Shown here: piece after piece, positions 35,901 to 50,900 of the stretch | How positions within the stretch are numbered: the stretch's first letter is position 1 | Layout of the letters: the number at the start of each line of letters is the position of its first letter | DNA from: Anagrus nilaparvatae | Lineage: Eukaryota; Arthropoda; Insecta; Hymenoptera; Mymaridae | Assembly: GCA_022575985.1 (NCBI GenBank) | Contig: JAKSXM010000177.1 | Span: 620,001-684,000 of the forward strand | DNA length: 64,000 nt | Reading direction: 5' to 3' | Notes under the pieces: generated by a model | The model's database searches: none | What the model saw: only the letters and a program-made list of their open reading frames with translations | What the model was told of the DNA's origin: nothing | Translations under genes and position numbers: made by a program

Positions 35901-38900
35901 TGAAAAATAAATTATAACCACAACACAAAACCGATAATATTTAAATAATTTAGAAATTACTTAATCGTGTTCATGAATTGAAATCTTATTTTTAACTTTT
36001 AAAAAGCCTCAAGGGCTTATAATAAAACAAAGAAAATATTCCAACTTGTCATGTTAAGATTTTCTTGTTTATAACAAAATACAATAAATTCCTAGCGTTC
36101 CAAAATCTTAGTAGAGTTTACTATACGTCTGACCTAATTAACTAAATATCCAAGATTGAAAAGAGGTATATAGATATTTAATCTTTAGAGACTTTATTGT
36201 GTTATAAAGGATAAAAGACTTGGGGACTAATGCAGCCCTTGTTGTTATTTTCTATATACCTTCATAAAATTATATATTGTATATTAAAATATTAAAGGAA
36301 TTCAAAGAGAAATTTTAGGATCTTCCGGATTTTCGACAACATAATAGCATTATACATAAATTAAAATAACTGATGTTTTATTATTACGTAAATTATACCA
36401 ACTATTTATGTTTTAAATAATAATAATAATAATAAATTTGAAAATAATTTTAATAAAAATAAAAGCAAATTTCTAACAAAAAATGTTAAAAATTACACTT
36501 TAAAAATAAATTTTTTGAATTTTCAAGCATTTACTAATCAAAATTTTGCCCAATTTTTTTTTGAATCAATCTAAAATAGGCAGGTTATAAGTTTTTTGTT
36601 GATAGGTCCATAAAATTTTTCAATGAATTTTTTTTCTTTTTTAGGTCGCTGAATACGTTATCAGACCCATTTTTACCGAAAATGGCCCAGTTGCGATAAT
36701 AAGAATTTTGAGTTTATGTTTTGGCGCTTTTTCAATATTTTTATCAGTTACTTATGTTTTTCTGGGTTGTTGAACATAAATATGATATTTGTTTTTACCC
36801 AAAATGCTCTAGTCATCTACAATCAGCAACTTTAGGTTATTTTTATTTTTTTTTGTTTTATTGTGGAAAATCAGAGATTTTTAAATAAAATAATATAGCA
36901 TATTCGTGTTTGATGATCCAAAACACATAAATAACCGATAAAAAATTTTAAAAACCTGCAAAATATAACCTCAAAATTCCTGTTGTGGGGAACTAAGCAA
37001 TTTTCGGTGAAAATGGGTTCCATATTGGTATTCAACAACCAAAAAAATAGAACAACTTATAACTGGTTTGTGTATTCACACAATCAACGATCATGAAACA
37101 TGTTGACTTATACAAACTTTAACTTATACTCCATAATTATTATAAGTTCTTCAACCGAATATATGATAAGTCCCTAAATATTAATTATCCTAAGTCAATA
37201 AACCTAAAGTCGAGGGACTATTGTCTTCGAAATCACGAATTTGATTTAAAAAATTTTTTTGATTTTTTTCTGATTTTGGCTTGTTTGTACCTCAATCATG
37301 AATCTTTACTAGTTGAGATGGTTTATTTCCGTCTTGTAATGATTTTTTTTGATTTTTCGTCATTTTTTATTTTGATTTTTTTTGCAAAAATCGTAAAAAA
37401 ACGCAAAAAGTCATTACATTTTTTTTTATTTTTCGTCATTTTTTATTTTGATTTTTTTGAAAAAATTGCAAAAAAACGCAAAAAGTCATTACAAGACAGA
37501 AATAAACCATCTCAACTAGTAACGATTCATGATTGAGGTAAAAACAAGCCAAAAACAGAAAAAAATCAAATAAAATTTTTTTAAATCAAATTCTTGATTT
37601 CCAAGACGAGAGCCCCTCGCCTAAAGTATTCTAAGTTCTTATTCTTATCAGATCCTGATCACGCCCTAGAAATCTAGTAAAAATAGGCTCCATAAATTCG
37701 GCCCTGTATAGTCCTATCGCCAGCAATAGTAATCACGCCCATAAATTCAATTTAATAAATTCATTATCCATAGAAAAAAATGGATGATATTCGGGATGGT
37801 ATTAATACTTTTCGACTTATTTAATGTGAACCCGGAGTTCATTTTACAAAATTCCAGGTAAATTTTTTGTTATCCATATTATTACTTTGCAAATGGACCA
37901 ATTATTCAAAATGAACCCTTGTTTCGTATTTATTTCGTATTCCATGAGTAATAAAATTGATTTTATGGGAATGATTACTATTGCTGGCGAGAGGACTATT
38001 ACTCCAGTCAAATCACGGGGGGGGGGGTGTATTTGGCCAACATGAGATTTGTTCTACTATATATTTTTTGGGTCGCTGATCACGAAAATTGGGGTTATTT
38101 CCGGGAGATATTTTCGGAACACCCTTAAATTTGCAAAAACTACCCCCCATAAAGAGTTTTTTTTATATATTAGCAAACTAGTTTTCTAGATTTAGCCAAG
38201 AATTGGTATTAGGGGGTTTTCTGGGTCGCTGAACAAGAATTTCAGGTAGTTTTTTTTGTGAATAATTAATATTTCACCCTTAAATTAGCAAAAATTACCC
38301 TTAAGAGGAGGTGTTTTTACTATTTCCGAGTTTTGAGCGACCAAATTAAGTGCTAAAAAGTTTTCTGGGTCGCTGATCAAGAATTTGGGGGAATTTTTTG
38401 TGGGTAATCAATATTTCACCCTTAAATTAGCAAAAACATATTTTAGGAATTTTCAGGAAAAGTAAATGTTAAAATAAATGCTTTTTTTAGGGTAAAATTA
38501 ATTTTTAATACAAAAATCCCCCAAATCCTTGATCAGTGACCCGAAAAACCCGTTAGGACATAAGTTCATCGCTCAAAGTGTGGGAATTGCAAAAACGCCC
38601 CTTTTATGGGTTGTTTTTGCTAATTTATGGGTGAAATATTAATTATTTATAAAAAACTACCTCAAATTGTTGATTACCGACCCAAAAAAATCCATATGGA
38701 CCTAATCTGGTCGCTCAAAGTGTGAAAATAGCAAATACATCCCCTTCTAGGGGTAATTTTTTCTAATTTAAGGGTGAAATATTAATTATTCACAAAAAAC
38801 TGCCTCAAATTCTTGTTCAGTGACCCAAAAAACCCCTTAAGACCAATTCTCGCCAATTCTTGGCTAAACCTAGAAACTCAGTTTGCTAATATATCAAAGA

Positions 38901-41900
38901 AACCCCTTTTTGGGGGTAGTTTTTGCAAATTTAAGGGTGTTTCGAAAATATCTCCCGGAAAAGACCCCGATTATGATCAGCGATCCAAAAAACATATAGT
39001 AGAGGAAATCTCATGTTTGCCAGTGAAAATACACCCTAAACCGCGATTTGACTAGAGTATATTAAATCCTTACCCATAATACTCACTAGTATTTTATAAC
39101 TCAAGAAAATACCTTTAGTTTTCACAGCGTAGCCGTATACCCAAAAGCTCTAGAAAAACATCAAACAAAATAAATTTTCTATTTACATTAAGTAAATTTT
39201 ATTTAAAACAATGAAAAAAAATTATTCAATACATAAAGTATTAAAATAAAAATTATTTATTCTAATGCATCTAAAAAAAAAAGTACGCAGAGAATATGTT
39301 TGCTAAAAAAGAGTTATTTGAATACATTTGTACAGACATTCTAATAGTAAACATGAAGTATTTCAAATCCCAAGATATACATTTTTCTTCTTTCCTTTTT
39401 TTTTACATAAAAAATATATAACATAAAAATAAACAACAATTGAATGTTTTTTCGATATATTTTTTATGTTCGTAAGTCTCAAAGAATCATTTGCAACTAT
39501 TTTTCCTTATTCTTATTTATACAAATTATTCAAAAAGAAATAAAAAATTTCAACCCTTATGTAAAATTTATGTACACAAGTTAAAGTGTAAAAGAGATCG
39601 ATTTACATTGTAAAAATTTATTTCTCTACTTATTTTTTATAAAATCAAACGTTTTTTTTTTTAAATAAATAATCAAAGATCGAGTTCTTTAATAAAAAAT
39701 TCTTTAGCACATGTAAAAATTTTTAACAGTTGAAGAAAATTTTTTTCTCATTCTTTATTTACTGTATTTTAATGTAAAGTATAAATTATTTAGAATTTTT
39801 GTAGTTTTCGATGTACTATTTAAATTTCAAGATGTTATTTATTTTTTATTTATTAGTTTTATGTATTTTTTTAAACTTTTTGAAATGTTTAATAATTTAT
39901 GATTTTAGAGAAATGTACCTATATTTTAATTCGAGAATAAATTTATTGTAATAACAAGGAGAATCCACTACATTTCGAATACCAAATTTAAAATTTTGGA
40001 CCATAAAAGATTGGGTTGAACATAATATATTTATTGGCCAGTTTGTTGTGCTACACTTCCTACCTTCCAAACCCACAATAAACAAAAGTTAAAATAAAAT
40101 CCACTTATATTTTAAACAATAAACCTTGATTTCATTCAAAGTATTAAATTTTTTGAATAATATTATTTACAAAAAACTAAATTTTCCTCATTGAATTAGA
40201 ATTTACATAAAAAAATGTTGGTATCAAATTATACTTTCTAAAAAGCAAAAAAATTTCCCAAGGGTATAAATTAGGTTAAAACTTTAAAAATAAAAAAAAA
40301 TATAATAAAAAATTTTATTTTTATATTCTAGCCTTTGGAAGTTCGAGAAATATCAGCAGAAAAAGCTTGCAAAGTTAAAACTCTAGCAGTTTGGAGTCCT
40401 TCTTGTAGTAAAAAAATTATGGGTATTATGAACCAAGCAATTGTCCTCGAGAGTGGTAGATTCGTTGCTCGTGATATTGGTAAGTGTAGAAAATTTTTTA
40501 CTTTTTTTTTAAATTAGATTATTTCTCACATATCCAATGTAAATTTTCAAATGTATAATACAAATAATAAGTTTAGTTTCATCAATGCCCTTTGGCTTAT
40601 CTTTTCTTTTTTTTCAAAATTTTTCTATTCAAAAAACTTTATACTTATCCGGTGGGACCAAATTGATGTGCATGTGTTAGTTTTTCTTTCTCGCTGAATA
40701 AGAAAAATAAAGAAAACAAAAAGAAATAAAAAAAAAAAGTTAAAGAAAATTCTGACTGAGAAAAGAAGCCGGAAGGAGCTCACGACTGGGAAATGAAACG
40801 TTAGCTATATATACGAGTACAGTTTCTATATATAAGGGACAAAGTTTCTTAACAGTTCGAACATGAAGTATAATACACAGAGGGGGTTTAAACATTAATG
40901 TTTCAGAACATTTATCTAGTTTTATGTATGATAAACTTGTAAAACATACATGTGTCTTTAAAACTAAGTTTAGTAGATATAGTATAACATACATGAAACT
41001 TCATCAAACTCTGAGTGTCGAAGATAATAATAAGCTAATTATTTAAAAAAAATATTTAAATTAATAATTTTCGATTCGAGATTAATAAAGCAAGATAAAT
41101 TTTTAATTTTTAAATAAATATTATAATAGGATATAAGAGACATCAATCTATCAGTTTTATGTAACGGATCATTTCCTAGGAAATCGTTTGTCATGGTAGT
41201 CTCGTATACTCGATTCTCTTGAGATATTCACTAAAAAAAAGTATATATAACTATTCATGCATATATTATCTAGGGCACAAATGTATTCGTATTATGTATG
41301 GATGTATGTTAGTTTGGTATTTTTTTGAAATTTTTCTTTTTTTTTTTAATCTTTTTAAGTTCTTGGTTGCATACGAAATTGGTGCTATTGATTGCATTGA
41401 GTATTTTTGAATTTTATATTTTTAGAATATTATTATAAGTTATTTTTGTTTTTATTTAATGGTTACTGTTATTTGTTATTCGTTAATTGCGGTTTTTGCA
41501 ATTTGAAGAGTATGTAGTTGGATCAAAATTTTTTAACGAAATTTTCGTTCTTTTTATATTGGTTTGAAAATAGCTTAAAAGGGCGCCATAATATCCCACA
41601 CATGAATTAATAAAAAAAAAAATTTATAACCAGTTTGTGTAACTACACAACCAACGAGCAAGGAACATGTTCACTCATAACAGTAATAAATCCAAAAACC
41701 GGAATTACAATAAATCCTGAAATATATACTATCTAAGTCCATAAACTTAAGTATTCTAAGTTCTTGTTCTTATCAGGGCCTAATCAGGCCCTGACTCCAA
41801 CTTCAAATTATTCTAAGTCCCTAAATCGAAAATATTCTAAATTTATTTCACCCCCCCCCCCCCTCTAAAAACGTTACTTATTCACCCCCCCCCCCCTCTA

Positions 41901-44900
41901 AAAACGTTACTTTTTCACCCCCCCTAAATACGTCAATTTCTCACCCCCCTAAAACGTATTTTGTAATCATTAACTGAATAGTATTCTAAGTTTCAAAACT
42001 TAAATTACTCGAAATTATTCAAAGTCCCTAAATCGTAAATATTCTAAGTCCATTTCACCCCCCCCCCCCTGCCAAGCCGAACTTTTTCAAATGCCCCATC
42101 CAATGAACATGTTCCATGTTAAAAATGTAGAAAAAATCAAAAAAATATTTAAAAAATTTAGGCCACTTAAAAACAGTAAACAGACATCTTCAAGCATCTT
42201 GAGGCATACTTTTAAAGTTTGAACACAAAAAGAAAAATTTTGTTTATCAGCCACAAGCAAAATAATTACAAAATTTTTTTAAAAAAAAATTTTTTAATTT
42301 ATTTTGTGAGTGGACAATACACAAAATTTTTCTTTTCAAAATCGAAAGGTGCCCGAAATGTCTGTTTACTGTTTTTAAGTGGGCTAAATTTTTTAAATAT
42401 TTCTTTGATGGGTCCTAAATTTTTTATTAATTAACTCATACCTATATCTAATATTATTTGAAATTTTGTGTCCGAAATTTTGCGGGATCTACTTTAGAGT
42501 TGACTATCTGAAGGCGTTCGTTTGAAAATAGCATAAAGACACCAATTATATTCTATTTTATCATAAAATAATTCATTATAATATGTATACATTTTTCATA
42601 TAAAATCACTTTATTATGTATAATTTTTGCATAATATTTAAATAACATTTTTTATCATACACTTTAATACTAAAAGTGAGAATTTTTTTTCTTCAAATTT
42701 ATACGTTAAAATAATGCAGTTTAAAATAATAAATGCATTTATTATGAATAAATCTTTTATATGTATTTAAAAAAAAGAATGTCTTGATTTGTTGAGAAAA
42801 AAAATTATTATTACTCGGAATCTTGCCAAAAAAATAAAACATTATAAAAAGACTCAATTTCAATGGAATATTTGTTATCGCCTTAAGATATACTTTAGTA
42901 GACTTTGCAAAAAGTACACTGTAAAAAGTAACTTTCTTATATTAACAAAAGAATTAGAACATTTTCGAAAAATTAGTGAATTTTCGAAAAAATTTGTAAA
43001 TATTCGAAAAAAATCGTATATTTACTAAATTTGTATATTAACGAAAAATTCGAATAATCTCGATTTTTTTTGTGAATTCGCAAGAAAAATTGATAATTTA
43101 CAATTTTTTTTCGAAAATTTTCAACTAAATTTGCGAAAAATAGTTGTGAATTTACAACTTTTTTCGTAAATTCGCAAAAAATAATCGAGAATTCTCGAAT
43201 TTTTCGATAATATACTAAATTTAGTAAATTTACGATTTTTATCGAATATTTACAAAAATTTTTGAAAATTCACTAATTTTTCAAAAAAATTCTATTTTTT
43301 TTTGTAAATCTAAGAAAGTTACTTTACAGTGTGTATTAAGTCTCTCTTGGATGCCTTCTGCAATTTCCGGGGCCTGCTTATTGAAAAAATCTCTACCGGA
43401 AAAATAAAACAGCTTTTTATCTTCTCAAACTATTTATCCTTCAGTCGTTCGACATATCCAACCAATAAATACAAAACTAATAAAACGTCCTCCTTCAAAT
43501 TTGAAAACATTACCAATTTTGACTTAAATTGAGCCTTCGAGCAATTTTTCTCCAGATCTATTGGTCCTTATGAGTTATCGCTTTACAATCTGATAAATTT
43601 GATGAAATTCACCAAAAACAATCGATGGACCAATTATAATAAAGTTCTATGCATACTTTAATTTTAGGTGGTCCTGATCCAGAAAGAATGGCACCACCAC
43701 GTGTTGAAGAATATATAAAACAATTGTTTGAAAATAGTCGTGTTTGTGTACATAGTATTTCTGATACATTAGAATTACTTGAAGATTATCCATTATTTGC
43801 ATGTGTTAATCGTGCTGCATCAGTTGTACCACGTCATGCTGGAAGAGTTATTTATATGACATATGAACCAGCTGACCAAAGTTGTATTAAAAATACTTAC
43901 ATATTTATTGGCAAAGGTGTAACATACGATACTGGCGGTGCTGATATCAAAACATCACTCTCAATGGCTGGTATGTCTAGAGATAAATGTGGTGCTGCTG
44001 CTGCTATTGGACTCATGCAGGTTTGATTAATTTATTAATTAATTGTTACTTTTCTCATGATTAACAATGCTAAATTGATTGATTGAAGGTTGTTAATTTA
44101 CTTCAACCATCAAACATAAAAGTCATAGCTGCCATTGGAGTTGTACGTAACAGTTCTGGAGAAAACAATTATGTTTCTGATGAAGTTATAACAGCAAAAT
44201 CTGGTGCTAGAGTACGCGTTAACAACACTGACGCTGAAGGAAGAATGGTTATGGCTGACATACTCTATCATGCTAAAGAAAGAGCATGTAACACAATTAA
44301 TCCTTATCTTTTTACGATTGCTACATTAACTGGACATGCTAAAAATACTGTTGGAACTGGCTATTCAGTAAGTTAATTTATTTTCCTTAAAATTATATTT
44401 TCCAATAATTACGTTTTATTTTACTTTTTAACGTTAAAATGCATTTGCGATATTTATTTTCGACTCTTTTAGCTTTACATTTTACTTAATTTACAACTTC
44501 CCTTTTATAGTTTTATTAATGTGTAGCCACCACAGATTAATGTACAAACATTACGATATATACTTATTTATTTCCTTTTTTAAAGAAAAAAAGGGCTGGT
44601 TGAATTATTTTTATTTTTTTAAAAAGGAAAATTTAATCAATAAATAAGTTGGCAATAAAATGTGCTAAGAATTTTTTAGTTAAAATTATCTGACTAAACC
44701 CATTGTATCAAATTATTCTTAATTTTTCAGTCTCTAATTTATTACAGTTTTTATCTCAAAAATAATTTTCATGAAAAATCAAAAATTTTTTGTAAAAATT
44801 TTTTATGTATAAAATTCAAACACACTTTTTTTTTAAATATTTTTTAAAAGTTGAAATCTTAAAAGTCGTAATTCACTTCATTCATTACTATGCCATGGTA

Positions 44901-47900
44901 TATAAAGTTTACTATCTATGTAGCTGTTCATTTCTTTCTTTTTTTTTTAGCTATTTTTCTTTTTCTCTTGAAGTTTCTCTTATTGGTTTCTGTCGAGCTT
45001 TATGAGAATAATTACTTTTGTGGTTTACTCAACGCTTCTTTTAATTGTTCTTTTAACTCTTTTAAGTAGATGATTATGCATTCAGTGAATTTTTTGGTGA
45101 AATTAAAATGAAAAAGTTGAAGAAAAAAAATTGGTTTTTACTATTGTAAAAAAAAAGGAAAGAAGAAAAGAATTATTACCATTTTTAAAGTTTAATAATA
45201 GATTTTTTAATATATATTACAAAAAAATAAAATATTCAAAAAGTAAAAATAAATTTTTTTATACTTCAGTTAAATTATTCTATTGATATCTTATGAATGT
45301 ATTTTTTAAGGGGTGGATGGTCCCCTCAACTCACAATAACTTAATCGCTCAAGGTTGTGAGTGTGCTTAAAAATTTGATCCTGACATGCAAAAATAAAGA
45401 CCCTTAACCTAAGTTATACTGTTAGGAATCTTTTAACAATCCTTTGTGCTTGGCCCATTCGACCTGTAGATTATAGGAAAATGATATTTTTTCAACTTAA
45501 GCAAAATACCCATTCTCCTTGATAAGTGTGCCATTTTTTTCAGGCACACTTGGCGCTCATTTACTGTGCACTGAGTGGACTTACCCTTAGTATTTACAGT
45601 ATAAGATCAATCCTCGTATGCTGTCCTGAGGACAAATTTTATTTTATTTTTAAGAAGAAACATTTTTTTCGGAAAGAAACATTTTTTAAACCTAATTGAT
45701 TTTCTAATTTATATTTTAGAAAAAAATATTTTACTAAAAAAGCATTCAAAAATAGGTCCGAAATAGCTCAAAAAGTTTTATTTCTTAAAATTAGAATAAA
45801 ATTTCTTAGAGAATAGAAACAATCTCTCTTAAGAATCTAAAAATTTTAGAATATTTTTACTCCAATCCCATATTCTTATAAATTCAAAAATTAAACGTCC
45901 ATTTAAATCCGTGAACTAAAAAAATCGATTTACAAAACACTGAATCAACAAAAATAAATGCGTATAACTGCAGGAAATTTTTTCATCGATTATGTCAGTC
46001 AAAATTTGAATATGATTTAATTGCAAAATGATAAGATAAAACGAAAGCAGATATCCCTGCGTTAACAAATGATTTATTTTTAAAAAAATACTATTTATTC
46101 ATTTGTAATTATTTGTTTTTTTGTTTGTTATTATTTATAAAAAAATTTTATTATCAAATAATCAATAAATAAAATACATTTTTACATTAAAATAAGGGGA
46201 AATGGGAACGGGTGTTATAAAAAATTTTATTTAAAGCACAACAATTTTTACATATTCAGTTACAATTACCCTACAATAATAAAAATGGGCCTTAGAAATA
46301 AACTAAAAAAAATTATAATTTATTGACAGATCGCTATGGACAACTCAATTGCTCGTGAATGTAAAGTTGCTGAAAATCTTCGTTTAACTGGTGATTTAGT
46401 TGGGGAACCCGTTGAAGTTTCAATAATTCGTCGTGAAGATTTTAAAACTCATAAAGGTAGAGCTGAAGGTGACGACGTTATTCAATCTGGTAGTTCGAAA
46501 AGTGCTAAAAGTCAAAGAGGACATCAAGCCCCAGCTGCGTTTTTAATGATGGCTTCAGGTTTGAATAAGGTAAGACAAAATTTTTATATAATTTATAAAA
46601 TAAGTGATTATTTGTTCCTAAAAAGTAATTAATTATTTGACATCCACTTATATATTTAAAATATATTTACAAATAGAATAATCATAAATAGGTAAAATTT
46701 ACCACAGGATTACGTGATATTTACATTAATTAAATCCAGTACTGCTACTAAAGAGTAAATAAATAATACTCGTAGCTTTAGTTTAAACAACATAAAGCTA
46801 ATTAGATTTTCAATTGAACGAGTATTTAGCAATTTTATATACTCAAAGTTTATATACGTGTTATTTTATCATTTGTTTGTGTGAGTGAATTTACTAAATA
46901 CTCATTTAATATTATAATGCATATATGAAAATATAGAAAATCTAAATCTCGCATCAAAATTAACAACTCTCAGAGTATTATGAATTTTCGAGGATTTAAT
47001 TGCCGAATAATCAAATAACTGTTTTCACTTTTATAACGAAAAAAACTCTTTAATTTATTAATTAATATAGCAGATCGAATATTGCTGTAATTATTTTAGA
47101 ATTAATTCAAATAGTAATTATTATAGTAAATTTGTTACATGAGTAATTCTGTAATATTTGAAATAAATAATAACATTATACATTTTTGTGATTTGTACCA
47201 ATTTTTTTAAAATATTTTATTAATGAATCTATCGCTCACAATTTTTTAAGAATATTAATTAATGAATTTATTGATCTGGAGAGCTAATTAAATAAATCAA
47301 TGCTTTATTAAACTCGATACGTGGATACAATACATGCATCTTTTATTTTGTTTTTTAATCAAATAATTTATAAATAATTTTTTAATTTCAATTTTTCAAT
47401 TTCATTCAAATTTCATTGAAATTCAATTTTTAAAAATGCTTTGATGTTATAAATAATATTTTTTTAAATTAATTTTCTATGAAATTGAAAAATTGAAATT
47501 AAAAAATTATTAATAAATTATTAAATTTTGTGATCAAATTTTGATTACTAAATAAAATTTGAAAATATTAACAACTGCTTGATACGTTAAAAATAAAAAA
47601 AAAGAGTTTATAATAAAGAAAAATGGAAAATTTTTTTGTCCTCATTTTTAGTATTTATGAATAACTGAAAAGGAACTTTAAAATATAAATGGCACCAACG
47701 TGTAGCCAGGGAAATTTTTTTTGTGTAATCGTGTTTAAAAACTGTCTCTTTTTTAGGAGTTTTTTGGAATATGTTAGAAGTAAAGCTAAAATTATCAAAT
47801 GAATGCAATTTTTTCAGAATAATTACGAAGAAAATTTTTTATTTTAATTAAGCACCAAAATTGGGGTATAAGGATTAATAATAGGGGGTTAAAACTACCC

Positions 47901-50900
47901 CCAAAATAGGAAAAAATACAAAAAACACGACCTCACATTATTCTTTTTGTTTGTTATTAATCAATGTTTTGAAAATATTTCATCGTATTTTGACCATTAT
48001 GAAATTCGTTCACCCTCCCCCAAGGAGTAAAACCTACCCCTACATTTAAAAAAAATGGAAAAGACGTTTTAAAATTTATAAGTTACAATTATTCGTTTTA
48101 CAACGGACAAATTAACAATATTTTTTAATAATAAATGCCCCCCCTCTCCCAGCCACCAACCCTATTGGAATTTGTTTACTTAAATACTAGGCACCTTTCT
48201 TAGCATAAAATACAAGTTACTTCAAGTATCCGCTATTTACCTAAAATGATTGTTTTGTGATTTACCTGTTTTCCTGTATTAGTAACCTCACAGTGCATTT
48301 CTATGCAGTAAAAAATCTCATTAACTAATAAAAATATATTAATCATTTTAAAAATATAAAAATTTCAGTTTTAGTTCATTTTTGAAGCAAAAATGCAATA
48401 ACCATTTTTTAATGCTTAAAAAATGTAGATAAAAATTTGTTCAAATCAGTATTGGACAAATTTTTTTCAAAAAAAAGCTCTTAACATTTAAAATAATTAT
48501 ATCGAAAAATGTACCTTTGAAAAATTCTAACAAAAAGTTTCCGAAAACTAAACTTCGCAGTTTCTCAACAAATATTACAATAAAATTTAAAAAATTCGCT
48601 TGAATAAATTAAAATAGAATTTCCATATTATAATAAATATATACAAATTATCATAATGTCATCAACAGAGTTACAACGTTATATTACACTTAGATAAACT
48701 TGGTTATAGAGCTTTTATAAACGACATGACTATTAGTTCTTGATTTTCAGAGGTTTATAGTGACGAATTTTCATGTCTACTACATATGTCCTCTTATATA
48801 CATTTAGTTTTAGCATGAAAATTTATATATTGTTTAATTTATACAGAGTGTATTAAATGAGATTTTCATACCACATGGTAATACCACAAGTATATTACTG
48901 TAACCCTGTGATCAAATATCCTCAAATTTTCTCTTTTACTCATTTATTTTAGTATTATTATTATTATATCTAATTTAACCATTGTCAGTTTCAAGTGTAA
49001 TCATTCATTTTATAAAGAGTATTTTCTATATATTTATAATCTAGTACACATAAAGCTAATTATGATAAAGAGCCAATTTCTAGAGTAACATGTATTTCTA
49101 ATTAAACTCAAATTATTCTCTAATTAATTTGATAAAATATTTTAACTGAAATTTTAAATTAATTTTAAAATTTTATTCTTTTATAAAATATTGCTTTTTA
49201 AATATATAGACTGATTTAGTCAATTTTTATAGATCAAGAAAAAAATACTTTTAAAAAACAGGATTTTGACCCATTTCTTCGCAAATCCGGCTTAAAGAGT
49301 ATTAAAAATATCATTTTATTTTTAAAATAAAGAAAAGTGTTAAATTAGGACTTTTAATTCTAAATTTTTGATATTTTGACATTAATTCTTTTTTAATTGG
49401 TATCCCTATGAAAAATTTCCTGCAGAATTTGAATTTTTGGTTGGATTTTGATTTGATCACGTGACTTGGCAGACAATTTAAAATATGTGAAAAATAATTT
49501 TTTATAGAGCCACTAAAATGCGTATAACTTTTTTATCCGCATATTTAAGCACTAGGTGGTTTTTTGTAGCGAATGGTATATCCAATAAAAATCCTAACGA
49601 CTAGTTTTGAGTTTTCTAAGGAATGCAGAATTTGAGATATTTAGATTTTTGCGATTTAGACTAAAACTAATGCATACAGAGATCCAAAGGCAAAATTTTG
49701 AAAAACTAATTTTAAATTCGAATTCAGCGGAAAATTTTACTACAAACTTTGTCCTGAAAATATTTTTAATACTCTTGTAACTGGTTTTGTTAATAAATTA
49801 CTAAAAAAATTCATTAAAAAATTGTAAAAAAACGTAATTTGGGTCTAAATTGGGCAGATTTACACCTAGAGGGCTAAAAAGTTAAAGGATTTCGTATTTT
49901 ATGTACATAAAAAAGTGTGCGCAAAATGAACTAATTTGGGAAATTCTGAAACCTTATGACTCTTACATGAAATAACTTAAGGTTTGCCCAAAACTATTAG
50001 TTCCAATCTAATAAACTTTTAGATCCCAAAAGTTTCGGTAACCGCCCACCACTACTTATAACAGTGTAAAAATTATTTTGAATATTCCATATTTAAATAA
50101 AATTTTTTTCCTGATTAAATTTTATTATTAGCTATTTTCAATTTGATGTAAAATCATGCTTGTTTATTTTTTAAATAATATGTATTTTCATTAATTAAAA
50201 ATGTAAATTATTAAAAAATTGTTCCCAGTAATAAAATTTTTTTTTTTTGTAATAACATTTATTTTTAAATTAAAATAATAAAAAATGATTAATTATTCCA
50301 TAAATATTTAAATTTTTTGCAAATATTAATATAAATTCTATATGGTTTAATTCAAGGAATTCGATTAAATTGTATTATTTCTTTTGAGTAACTATTTTCA
50401 TTATTTTTTCGAATTTTAGTTCTTTTGTCTCATCATCAAAGTTTTCAAAGACCTGTGTTATTTAAATATCCTTGTTCTGAATAAGGTAACTTTCATTAAA
50501 GTAACACCAAGTATGAGATAAATTATTTTTTTCGTTCAATAACGGTCACTTTAATTTTTTTTAGCTCTTTCTAATTCAATTACTTTGTAATGTACATTGG
50601 ATCACAACATATTTTTTAATTTTTCTTTAGTTCTATTTAAGAGAAAATAACTTTTAAGAACTGTTTTAAGATCTTAAATTTTCCTGGCTATACGATGGTA
50701 CCAATTCCTTTTCAGTTATCTGTAAAATGCTAAAAATTAAAAAAAATGTAGGTTTTTTTGCGTGAATTTGCATATTTTTGCAAAGAAAAGAATTTTTGAA
50801 CCTTTTTTGAATCAAAAAAGGCTAATAAAGGTTATGATAGGGTTAATTTGCGTATAGCATCTGTCGATATTGAGATATGCAGAGCCCGTAGTTCAATCAC

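Larger units (their letters stand above)
35872..40331. other. Intron 3, repeat-rich
   Basis: Contains the palindrome-ended copy F with a nested hAT-like MITE and the 1-kb foldback. The remainder is A+T-rich without an exon. Confidence 0.5.
40480..43667. other. Intron 4
   Basis: A+T-rich. Contains palindrome-ended copy G and a CACTGT-family MITE. ORFs of 60-84 codons in it show no family resemblance. Confidence 0.5.

Noticed and set aside
37276..37536. 86-codon ORF
   Set aside because: Lies in the folding arms of the hAT-like MITE; repeated Phe/Lys words reflect the inverted repeat.
38813..39055. 80-codon ORF with ordinary amino-acid mix
   Set aside because: Entirely within the right arm of a foldback; no family resemblance.
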